Shown piece by piece: positions 9,265 through 16,641 of a stretch of DNA of 64,000 nucleotides. Origin of the DNA: Anaerolineales bacterium (lineage in GTDB: Bacteria > Chloroflexota > Anaerolineae > Anaerolineales > UBA4823); NCBI GenBank assembly GCA_020060465.1, contig JAGVAD010000006.1:1-64000 (forward strand), given 5' to 3'. The position numbers and the translations under genes were made by a program. The stretch's first letter is position 1. Every line of letters begins with the position of its first letter. Under the pieces are notes generated by a model. The model had not been told where the DNA came from, ran no database searches, and saw only the letters and a program-made list of their open reading frames with translations.

Positions 9265-10470
9265 TTGACGCATCGTTATCGCGTACCAATGTCATCCCCC
9301 GACCTGACCGACGCCGAACGTGAAGCGGTGGCGGCTGTGTTGCGCACGCCCAACCTGAGCATGGGCGGCGAAATCCAGGCTTTCGAAGAAGCGTTCCGCC
9401 GCTATACCGGCGCACGTCATGCCATCGGCGTCAACTCTGGAACCGCCGGTCTGCACCTGTGCGTGCGCGCCGCCGGCATCGAGGAGGGCGACTGGGTGCT
9501 GACCACACCCTTTTCCTTTGTCGCTTCGGTCAACGTTCTGCTCTTCGAGCGCGCCGTTCCCGTTTTTGTGGATGTTGATCCCCTGACCGGAAACATGAAT
9601 CCCCATTTGGCGCGTCAGGCAGTCAAGGATTTGACCAGTGGCGGCGCTGCGGCGCGTCCATGGCTGCCGCGTCGCGGCTTCAATAGTGGAACGAACGGCT
9701 GTTTGAAGGCAATCCTGCCGGTAGATGTCTTTGGTCAACCGGCGGATCTGGAACCCATTCTGGAAATCGCCGCCCATTTCAACCTGAAGGTGATCGAAGA
9801 CTCTTGCGAGGCTCTGGGCGCAGAGTATAAAGGCTGCCCGGCAGGGCGTCTGGGTCACATGGGCGTGTACGCCTTCTACCCCAACAAGCAAATCACCACT
9901 GGCGAGGGCGGAGTGATCGTCACCGACGATGAGGCAGCCGCCAATTTGATGCGTGCCTTGCGCAACCAGGGGCGCGCTCCTGGCGATACCTGGCTGCAAC
10001 ACACCTACTTGGGGTATAACTATCGGCTGGATGAAATGAGCGCTGCGCTGGGCCGTGTGCAAATGCAGCGGTTGGATGAAATGATCGCCAAACGCCAACG
10101 CGTCGCCGATTGGTACCAACAGCGCCTGGCGGAAATTCCTGGGGTGGAATGTCCACAAGTCGCCCCTACAACGACGCGTGTGAGCTGGTTCGTTTACGTT
10201 GTCCGCTTCGCTCCAGAGCTGGATCGCGACCAGATCGCGGCTGAACTGGAAGGGCAGGGCATTCCTGCGCGTCCGTATTTTCTCCCTATCCATTTGCAGC
10301 CTTACATGGTCGAGCGCTTTGGCTACCAGCCGGGCGATTTCCCCGTGACAGAAGACCTGGGGCGGCGAGGTCTGGCGCTGCCCTTCTCCAGCGTGATGAG
10401 CGAGGATCAGGTGGATCTGGTTTGTATGGAACTAAATAAAATCGTTCAGCATGTAAGGAAGGTCCTATGA
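9265..10470 (+). CDS. DegT/DnrJ/EryC1-family sugar aminotransferase
   Basis: PLP-dependent transaminase of nucleotide-keto-sugars, usually making 3- or 4-amino sugars (PglE-type). Seen: VNSGTAGLHL near residue 57, PVDVFGQPADLEPI, IEDSCEALGAEYKG and the PLP lysine at about Lys208 in AFYPNKQITTGEGG; 401 residues is normal. I start at TTG 9265, 5 bases after a perfect aaggaggt ribosome site at 9253-9260; GTG 9259 lies inside that site and ATG 9289 is too far. It follows the PglD-like gene and overlaps the UbiA start, so its amino sugar is the likely acceptor for the lipoyl-linked acyltransferase. The sugar dehydratase needed upstream in such a pathway is not in the window. Confidence 0.92.
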   Translation: MTHRYRVPMSSPDLTDAEREAVAAVLRTPNLSMGGEIQAFEEAFRRYTGARHAIGVNSGTAGLHLCVRAAGIEEGDWVLTTPFSFVASVNVLLFERAVPVFVDVDPLTGNMNPHLARQAVKDLTSGGAAARPWLPRRGFNSGTNGCLKAILPVDVFGQPADLEPILEIAAHFNLKVIEDSCEALGAEYKGCPAGRLGHMGVYAFYPNKQITTGEGGVIVTDDEAAANLMRALRNQGRAPGDTWLQHTYLGYNYRLDEMSAALGRVQMQRLDEMIAKRQRVADWYQQRLAEIPGVECPQVAPTTTRVSWFVYVVRFAPELDRDQIAAELEGQGIPARPYFLPIHLQPYMVERFGYQPGDFPVTEDLGRRGLALPFSSVMSEDQVDLVCMELNKIVQHVRKVL

Positions 10471-11465
10471 ATGTGGCTATGTGGCGTAAAGCATTACGAG
10501 TCATTCCTCACGTCAGCAAAGAGGAATGGGAACACCTGGACTTGATTTCCCGCTGGCTGATCTCAACCCGCGCTGCAGTGTTAATCATGACCTTCATCTC
10601 CGGCGCGATCGCCGGTATCCTGGCAATTCAACATGGGAGTTTTAATTTCTGGTATTGGTTGCTTATGACGCTGGGGCTGATCATGGCGCACGCCGCCAAT
10701 AATCTATTGAACGATTACACCGATTACAGCCGCGGTGTGGATCAAGATAATTATTATCGCGCCCAATACGGCCCACAGCCGCTGGTGCATGGGCTGTTGA
10801 CCAAACGGCAATTGCTCGCCTACGCCGCCGTCACCGGCCTGATCGCTCTGGCTTGCGGCGCAGCGCTCATCTATCTACGCGGCGGTCTGACTTTGCTGCT
10901 GCTTGGCCTGGGAGCGTTTTTCGTCTTGTTCTATACCTGGCCATTGAAGTATTTCGCGCTGGGCGAAATCGCCGTGTTGATTGTCTGGGGACCGCTCATG
11001 ATCGGCGGCGGATACTACGTGATTGCCGGAGCCTGGGATTGGAGCGTGGTGATCGCCAGCCTGCCCTACGCCCTGGGCGTCACCGGGGTGATCTTTGGGA
11101 AGCATATAGATAAACTCTCCATGGATCGCGAGCGGCGCATCTTCACCCTGCCGGTGTTGCTCGGCGAAAAGCTATCTCGCGCAATTCTCACCTCCCTGCT
11201 GGCGCTGCAATATCTTTCGACGCTTTACCTGATCTGGAGCGGTTTTTTTACACCCGTATTGCTGGTAGTTTTGCTAGCGCTGCGCGCATTTGCCCGCATC
11301 TTGCCAGTCTTGCGCGCTCCCAAACCGGCTCAGAAACCAGCCGATTTCCCAGATGTCTGGCCGAATTATTTTGTCGCCGCGGCTTTCTACCATAACCGCG
11401 AGTTTGGCCTGCTCTACATGCTGGGCTTGATCCTCAACCTGGGTGTGCGCTTGATTCTAAAATAA
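10467..11465 (+). CDS. UbiA-family prenyltransferase
   Basis: Integral membrane enzyme that transfers a polyprenyl chain onto an acceptor. The polyprenyl-diphosphate-binding motif is NDYTDYSRGVDQDN (about residues 82-95), followed by several hydrophobic helices and a second acidic region near GKHIDKLSMDRERR. The 332 residues include a short extra N-terminal soluble part. It is coupled to the aminotransferase by ATGA and preceded by aaggaaggt. A MenA-type quinone role, or a lipid/glycan-carrier role (decaprenyl-phosphoribose-type enzymes are UbiA members), are both possible; the neighbours suggest the latter but do not prove it. Confidence 0.85.
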   Translation: MNVAMWRKALRVIPHVSKEEWEHLDLISRWLISTRAAVLIMTFISGAIAGILAIQHGSFNFWYWLLMTLGLIMAHAANNLLNDYTDYSRGVDQDNYYRAQYGPQPLVHGLLTKRQLLAYAAVTGLIALACGAALIYLRGGLTLLLLGLGAFFVLFYTWPLKYFALGEIAVLIVWGPLMIGGGYYVIAGAWDWSVVIASLPYALGVTGVIFGKHIDKLSMDRERRIFTLPVLLGEKLSRAILTSLLALQYLSTLYLIWSGFFTPVLLVVLLALRAFARILPVLRAPKPAQKPADFPDVWPNYFVAAAFYHNREFGLLYMLGLILNLGVRLILK

Positions 11466-11493
11466 TTCCATGCCTCTGCCACCTGAGGAAAGA

Positions 11494-11536
11494 GAAACGC
11501 CGGACAGGTGCATGATGCAGCTTCGTCCGGCGTTTC
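11494..11536. terminator. Hairpin between convergent genes
   Basis: Perfect 12-bp arms, gaaacgccggac (11494-11505) and gtccggcgtttc (11525-11536), separated by a 19-base loop that itself contains tgcatgatgca. It lies in the 87-base gap between the UbiA gene (+) and the DUF5666 gene (-), so it is probably a bidirectional terminator, although neither side has a long T run. Confidence 0.6.
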
Positions 11537-11552
11537 GAGTGTTCTTCAAAGC

Positions 11553-12653
11553 TCACGGGCGACTGAAGCGAGGTTTCCCCGCCAGGACAAGCTGCGCCAG
11601 ATATTGGCCCCCGCCTAATTCCTGCGCACCTACCCATACGACCATCCCTTCTCGCAGATCCTCCAGGCCATGCACCCTGTCACCGGGACTGCGAAAACGG
11701 GTCTCCGCGTTGACCTGGAAGGTATATTCCTGTCCATCTCGCCCTTTGATTGTGAACGTCTCATCTGCGATAGAAATCACCCGTCCGGCGATGCGCAAGT
11801 CGAAGTTCGGTAGATCCTCTCGCTCACCTGCTGCCACCAGCAAAGCCAGCGCGCCATCCGGCTCCTGGCGTGCAGTCACCGCCGCGACCATGCCCGGCTG
11901 CAAGTCTCCCAGCCCAGCGATTTGATCATCCTTGCTGCGGAAACGAGTGTTTTCATCTACTCGGAACAGCAGTTCCTCGCCCGTGCGCGCCGTCTTCAAG
12001 GTAAATTCACCTGCGGCAACATCCACTGCGGTGATCTCGCCAAAGCGTCGAATAATAGGGAAACCGGCGCGCACGGCTTTGGCAAGCAGTTCGCCGTTAT
12101 CCTGAACTTCTACCACGGCGAAAGCTGCCATCCCTGCTTCCAACTCGGAAAATTCTTCCGCCTGCCCACGAAATTTGGTCTGTTCATCCACAGCCACAGA
12201 GCTGATCTCTCCCTGGCGATCCTTGAGTTTAAACAGGCTTCCGGTCAGGTCAACCGCCTCCACCAGGCCGCGCAGACCTTTCATCTTAGACGGATCGAAG
12301 TCTTCCTGCAGCACAATCACCAGGCGCGCAGTGGGCGTTTCATTGGGCGCAGGCGCGGCGAACACCTCCACCCATCTGCCCACTTCCAGGTCTTCCAGGC
12401 TCAGATCCGCCTCTTCCCGACTGCGAAAGCGGGTGTTTTCATCCACCAGGAAATCCCTGGTTCCGCCCTGGCGAGTCTGAAGCGTGAACTGGCTATCCGC
12501 CACCGCAGTCACCTGCCCCAGGACGCCCCGGCCGCGCCGCAGTTTGGCCAATGGGCTGCCGCCCTGGGCGCTGGCGTCGCTGAACGCCCATGCGCCAATT
12601 AACAAGGCGATCAGCATTGCTGCGACCATTGGAATTGCTATTTTCCTAGTCAT
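11553..12653 (-). CDS. Secreted DUF5666-type repeat protein
   Basis: 366 residues with a clear signal peptide (hydrophobic 5-27, then a likely cleavage site near SDASAQ). The mature part is four repeats of about 70-80 residues, each a small beta-barrel-like unit of the form G-x-[IV]-x-x-[IV] ... F-[TL]-[LI]-[KQ] ... V-[DN]-x-x-T-[RK]-F-R, followed by L-[RE]-x-G-M-x-[VA]. Repeated anchors are ENTRFRSREEAD, EQTKFRGQAEE, ENTRFRSKDDQ and AETRFRSPGDR. This matches DUF5666-like repeats; the function is unknown and probably extracytoplasmic. It is convergent with the UbiA gene and lies downstream of, but separated by a terminator from, the deoxynucleoside kinase. Confidence 0.8.
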   Translation of the reverse strand: MTRKIAIPMVAAMLIALLIGAWAFSDASAQGGSPLAKLRRGRGVLGQVTAVADSQFTLQTRQGGTRDFLVDENTRFRSREEADLSLEDLEVGRWVEVFAAPAPNETPTARLVIVLQEDFDPSKMKGLRGLVEAVDLTGSLFKLKDRQGEISSVAVDEQTKFRGQAEEFSELEAGMAAFAVVEVQDNGELLAKAVRAGFPIIRRFGEITAVDVAAGEFTLKTARTGEELLFRVDENTRFRSKDDQIAGLGDLQPGMVAAVTARQEPDGALALLVAAGEREDLPNFDLRIAGRVISIADETFTIKGRDGQEYTFQVNAETRFRSPGDRVHGLEDLREGMVVWVGAQELGGGQYLAQLVLAGKPRFSRP

Positions 12654-12848
12654 CTTAAACTACCTCCATAGTGATGCTGTTATTCTCTTCATTCGAACGA
12701 TCAACCTGGGTCAGCGATGCCTTACAAGCATTTTACGCTCGCTTGATTCGTTGGTTGATCTTGAGCTTATTTCAAGCATATCCCCCTTGAGTAAAACGTC
12801 TCACAACAGAGTGTAAAAACACTGTAAAATCTTCCCCTGTTAATGAAT

Positions 12849-12889
12849 AAAACAAAAAGCGCTACCTGAATAACCTTATCAGGAGCGCC
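12849..12889 (-). terminator. Rho-independent terminator after the deoxynucleoside kinase
   Basis: On the minus strand the sequence GGCGCTCCTGATAAGG, then TTATTCAGGTAGCGC, forms a GCGCT-CCTGA stem with a one-base bulge and is followed by TTTTTGTTTTA. It ends the deoxynucleoside kinase transcript before the DUF5666 gene. The rest of this 267-base gap shows only AT-rich sequence. Confidence 0.8.
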
Positions 12890-12920
12890 GAGTGATCGAG
12901 CCTCTTATGATCCAGATTCG

Positions 12921-13559
12921 TTATTTGAATACCAGCTCTTCGCGTCCAGCGAGCTTATCTTGAATGCGCTCGACCACGATATCCAGATGACGCGACTCGT
13001 GGACGAAATCCAGGTCATCGGTGCGAATGGTCAACACCGGGCAAACATCAAAGCTGCGCATCCAATCATCATAAAAAGATTCGAGCAGGCTGAGATACTC
13101 CAGTGTGATGCCGCTCTCAATCGCCCGGCCTCGACGACGAATGCGTTCCATCAGCACCGCTACTGGCGCTCGAAGATGAATGAGCAAATCAGGCGGCGGC
13201 AGACGAGAAACCACCAATTCAAACACCGTGCGATAAGACAGATAATCGCGCTCGCTCAAATTTCCCATGTGGTGCAAAGCGCGGGCGAAGATATATGCAT
13301 CCTCGTAGATGCTGCGATCCAAAATGGCCGACTGCGGGGACTCAGCCAGTTCCAGATACTGTTGTGCGCGATGGCCCAGGAAGAAGACCTGCAAGTGGAA
13401 AGCCCAAGAGCGCATGTCGTTGTAAAAGTCGGCCAGATAGGGATTATCGGCAACGGATTCAAAGGCTGTGTACCAGCCCATCCGTGCGCCGAGCCGCTCC
13501 GTTAAGGAGGTCTTACCGACGCCGATATTGCCAGCCAGGACGATCATTCGCTTGACCAT
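12921..13559 (-). CDS. Deoxynucleoside kinase (dGK/dAK/dCK family)
   Basis: Phosphorylates deoxynucleosides in salvage. Seen: the P-loop GNIGVGKT (residues 10-17), ILDRSIYEDAYIFA with the ERS/DRS-like substrate motif, LIHLRAP, and the lid arginines RIRRRGRAIESGI. The 212-residue length matches bacterial dGK/dAK enzymes. The ATG at 13559 has a good gagagg ribosome site. Its own promoter is visible upstream and a terminator follows, so it is monocistronic. It is divergent from the YihY gene. Which base it prefers cannot be read from the sequence. Confidence 0.92.
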   Translation of the reverse strand: MVKRMIVLAGNIGVGKTSLTERLGARMGWYTAFESVADNPYLADFYNDMRSWAFHLQVFFLGHRAQQYLELAESPQSAILDRSIYEDAYIFARALHHMGNLSERDYLSYRTVFELVVSRLPPPDLLIHLRAPVAVLMERIRRRGRAIESGITLEYLSLLESFYDDWMRSFDVCPVLTIRTDDLDFVHESRHLDIVVERIQDKLAGREELVFK

Positions 13560-13594
13560 TCAATTCCTCTCAAATTTCGCATTTGGGCGGGAAC

Positions 13595-13623
13595 ATCATA
13601 ACATAGCGCATTATTTTTCACAA
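13595..13623 (-). promoter_or_regulatory. Sigma-70-type promoter for the deoxynucleoside kinase
   Basis: Reading the minus strand: TTGTGA (complement of 13618-13623), a 17-base spacer, then TATGAT (complement of 13595-13600). The start codon is about 36 bases downstream of the -10 box. The spacing is ideal and each box has one or two mismatches. Confidence 0.55.
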
Positions 13624-13702
13624 GCCGAGCAAAGAGCGACTGCACGCGCCTTGCGGATTTTTAGGTTTTTTTCTATTCACTTTGCGTTACAATAACTACA
13701 TT

Positions 13703-14665
13703 ATGCATACTTTTCATGCAATATTTCGAAATAAAATTTTAAGAGAATTGTTCGAAATCCTTAAAGAGACTTATCTGGGGTGGCTACGGTCAAATGCAAC
13801 GCTGCTGGCGGCTGCTCTCTCCTACTACACCATTTTTTCGCTGACACCGCTGCTGGTCGCCGCCGTCTCGGTGAGTGGTCTGGTCTTCAGCGAAAGCGCA
13901 GTCATCCAGCGCCTGGTGCAAGAAGTCGCCATCATGATTGGGCCATCAGCCGCTCAGGCGGTTGAGACAATCCTGCAAAACAACCACCTGGTTCAACGGA
14001 ATGGTCGAGCAGCAATCATCAGTTCTATCGTCATGCTGGTCGGCGCGTCCATGATGTTTGTGCAGCTCAAACGCGCCATCAACATCCTGTGGGGTATTGC
14101 GCCCCATCCACAAAAAGGTCTGTTCGTCACTGTCCGCACGCACTTTTTATCCTTCTTGATGGTATTTGTTGTGATCCTGATGATTTTAGGGTTGATGATC
14201 CTCAGCACGCTGCTGGTTTCTTTGAATCAAATGCTTGCGCCTGCTCAATCAGAGTTCATCAGCAAGCTGCCCCGCGCGGATTTTGGGTTGACCGTAGTGG
14301 GTTTCACGCTGCTTTTCGCAGTGATTTTCAAACTATTGCCGGATGCGCGCGTCGCCTGGCGGGACGTTTTGTTGGGATCGGCTACGACTTCATTGTTGTT
14401 TACCATTGGGGGTTTTCTTCTCGGCCTCTACCTGGGCAACGTCAACCTCTATAGCGTTTACGGCGCCGCCAGCTCGGTATTCCTTCTGTTGGTATGGGTA
14501 TATTATTCGATGCAAATCATCCTGTTTGGAGCGAAGCTTACACAAGTGCTGGCGAACCGATATGGCTCTCAGATCATACCCTCGAAAGCAGCAGCGCGCA
14601 TTTTACAGCAATTGGAAATTGATCGAGATACTCAGCCGCGCGTCTCCAATCATTCCGCTGAGTGA
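13703..14665 (+). CDS. YihY/virulence factor BrkB-family membrane protein
   Basis: Integral membrane protein of the YihY (formerly RNase BN-like) family, function not established. About six transmembrane helices can be seen; the family start LAAALSYYTIFSLTPLLV (about residues 37-54) and YGAASSVFLLLVWVYYSMQI near the end are characteristic. The in-frame TTG at 13682 is not supported, so I use ATG 13703 (320 residues). There is no ribosome site; a TACAAT box at 13688-13693 would place transcription start almost at the ATG, suggesting a leaderless message (inference). Confidence 0.88.
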   Translation: MHTFHAIFRNKILRELFEILKETYLGWLRSNATLLAAALSYYTIFSLTPLLVAAVSVSGLVFSESAVIQRLVQEVAIMIGPSAAQAVETILQNNHLVQRNGRAAIISSIVMLVGASMMFVQLKRAINILWGIAPHPQKGLFVTVRTHFLSFLMVFVVILMILGLMILSTLLVSLNQMLAPAQSEFISKLPRADFGLTVVGFTLLFAVIFKLLPDARVAWRDVLLGSATTSLLFTIGGFLLGLYLGNVNLYSVYGAASSVFLLLVWVYYSMQIILFGAKLTQVLANRYGSQIIPSKAAARILQQLEIDRDTQPRVSNHSAE

Positions 14666-14736
14666 AATCCCTTCTCAGCGAAGCGACGGCTTTCACAGTC
14701 ATTACAATACACTTCCTAAGCGAACCGAGAGGTGCC

Positions 14737-15501
14737 ATGTACGATGCGTTTAGCGAAGATTACGACCATTTTGTCAACTGGGATAACCGCCTCGCAGCGG
14801 AAATGCCTTTCATTTTGTCTCAACTTCAGCAGCTCGGAGACAGATCATCCTTACGGGTCTTAGACGCTGCCTGCGGTACTGGGATGCATGTGATTGCACT
14901 GGCAAGGGAGGGCTTCCAGGCAGCAGGCGCGGACCTCAGTCCAAAGATGATCGCTCGCGCCCGCCAAAACGCTGCCGATGCTGGCGTCGCAGCGCGTTTC
15001 GAGGCCGCTGGTTTTGGCAAGCTAGCCGAAGTATTTGGAGCAGAGGCTTGGGATGCGCTGCTTTGCCTGGGCAATTCGCTCCCCCATGCGCTCACCCCCA
15101 GCGACTTGGCAGCAACGCTACGCGACTTCGCCGCCTGTTTGCGACCTGGCGGGCTGCTGCTGGTGCAAAACCGCAATTTCGACCGGGTAATGGCGCTCCG
15201 CGAACGATGGATGGAACCGCAAGCGCATCGCTCAGGTACAGCCGAGACCCTGTTCATCCGCTTTTACGACTTTGCATCTGACGGGTTGATTGATTTCAAT
15301 ATTCTCACACTGCGCCGCGCCGACGACGCCGGCTGGACACAAACCGTCGCCTCCACCCGCCTGCATCCTTTGCAGCAAAGGGAACTGCTTGACGCGCTGA
15401 CAAACGCCGGTTTTCGTGAGGCGCGCAGCTATGGCAGCCTGGCCGGTGATGAATTCAACGCCTCCGCCAGCAGCAATCTGGTCATCACCGCGCGCAAATG
15501 A
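14737..15501 (+). CDS. Class I SAM-dependent methyltransferase
   Basis: 254 residues with the Rossmann motif I VLDAACGTGMHVIALA, the acidic-loop block GADLSPKMIARAR, and motif IV WDALLCLGNSLPHA. The last block resembles glycine/sarcosine N-methyltransferase-like proteins, but the substrate cannot be assigned. Start chosen at ATG 14737 with gagaggtg just upstream; the frame extends back to 14662 but that part has no family similarity. It lies 71 bases after the YihY gene and convergent to the M29 aminopeptidase, with a 39-base gap. Confidence 0.85.
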   Translation: MYDAFSEDYDHFVNWDNRLAAEMPFILSQLQQLGDRSSLRVLDAACGTGMHVIALAREGFQAAGADLSPKMIARARQNAADAGVAARFEAAGFGKLAEVFGAEAWDALLCLGNSLPHALTPSDLAATLRDFAACLRPGGLLLVQNRNFDRVMALRERWMEPQAHRSGTAETLFIRFYDFASDGLIDFNILTLRRADDAGWTQTVASTRLHPLQQRELLDALTNAGFREARSYGSLAGDEFNASASSNLVITARK

Positions 15502-15540
15502 TCACAGTCAAACCAGAGCAATAAAGGTCAAGCAAGCTGC

Positions 15541-16641
15541 TTATAATGTAAATTTCCCGTCGCGATAGAACACTTCTCCATCTGCGCTCATCTGGCTTTC
15601 TGTCATATCACAGAGCATGTCCCAATGCAAGCCGGATTCATTCTTGCCACCCACCTCTGGGAATCCCAGACCTACCGCCAGATGGATGGTGCCGCCCAGC
15701 TTTTCGTCGAAGAGCATATTCTTCGAAAAACGCTGGATTTGATAATTCGTGCCGATTCCCAACTCGCCCAGATAACGCGCTCCGGCATCCGTATTCAAGA
15801 GAGCAGTGAGCAAATCTTGCCCTTTGGCAGCCTTTTCTTTGACAATCTTGCCGCCTTCGAACCACAACTCAACATCAATCACTTCACGCCCCTCGAAGAT
15901 GGCCGGATAGGCGAAGCGAACCCAGCCGTTGACGGAATCTTCCACCGGCGACGTATAGATTTCGCCATCCGGAAAATTCAATTTTCCCGCAGCGCCAAGA
16001 AAAGTGCGCCCGCGAATAGATAACTTCAAATCCACATCTTTGCCCTGAAGCAAGATTTCATCTCGCCCTTTCAGCCACTCGATTAAACGTTTCTGATGCG
16101 CGTCTTCCTCCCGCCAGGCCGCCACCGGGTCGGGCAAATCGAGCATACAGGCGCGATATACAAAATCCTGGTAATTCCGCAGGCTCATATCCGCCTCTTG
16201 GGCAAGCGCGGGTGTTGGGTAAAGGGTGTAACACCACTTCAACTCCTGGTTAGCCATGCGTTCTAACATGCGTTTGAAAATTCCGGCGTTCGCCCGCCGT
16301 CGTCGCGCCAGGCGTTCGGGATCTATCTGGCTCAACTCACGCGTATTGCGCTCTGCTTCCAGGTTCAACATGGCGTTGAAATTTTCCACGATATACCGCC
16401 TCAGCGGAGAGATATATTCGAGCTGGGCTTCGCTGGCATACTGATAAAAGATCTCATCAAAGCCCAAGAGCTGATTTTGGACAAAGACATTTGCACCAGC
16501 ACGTATGGCTTCTTCGCATATAGCCAGATTCAGCTCATCGGCCAGCGGGGTGGTAACAAGAGCGAATTCATCGCCGGGCTGCAAATCGAGCGAATAATGC
16601 ACCAACACTTGCGCCATTTTCTGAATACGCAGATCAGTCAT
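15541..16641 (-). CDS. M29-family metallo-aminopeptidase
   Basis: Predicted cytoplasmic metal-dependent aminopeptidase of the M29 (aminopeptidase T/PepS) family. The 366 residues contain the family blocks LVHYSLDLQPGDEFAL, NFPDGEIYTSPVEDSVNG, and the C-terminal metal region GLGFPEVGGKNESGLHWDM, followed by DGEVFYRDGKFTL. The ATG at 16641 lies within the last 8 bases of malQ and has gaggaaa upstream, so it is translationally coupled to malQ. The link between a peptidase and glucan enzymes is probably only positional. Confidence 0.92.
   Translation of the reverse strand: MTDLRIQKMAQVLVHYSLDLQPGDEFALVTTPLADELNLAICEEAIRAGANVFVQNQLLGFDEIFYQYASEAQLEYISPLRRYIVENFNAMLNLEAERNTRELSQIDPERLARRRRANAGIFKRMLERMANQELKWCYTLYPTPALAQEADMSLRNYQDFVYRACMLDLPDPVAAWREEDAHQKRLIEWLKGRDEILLQGKDVDLKLSIRGRTFLGAAGKLNFPDGEIYTSPVEDSVNGWVRFAYPAIFEGREVIDVELWFEGGKIVKEKAAKGQDLLTALLNTDAGARYLGELGIGTNYQIQRFSKNMLFDEKLGGTIHLAVGLGFPEVGGKNESGLHWDMLCDMTESQMSADGEVFYRDGKFTL

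Noticed and set aside
9292-10293. 333-codon minus-strand open frame opposite the DegT aminotransferase
   Set aside because: Antisense shadow of a gene with an intact PLP motif; no ribosome site or domain.
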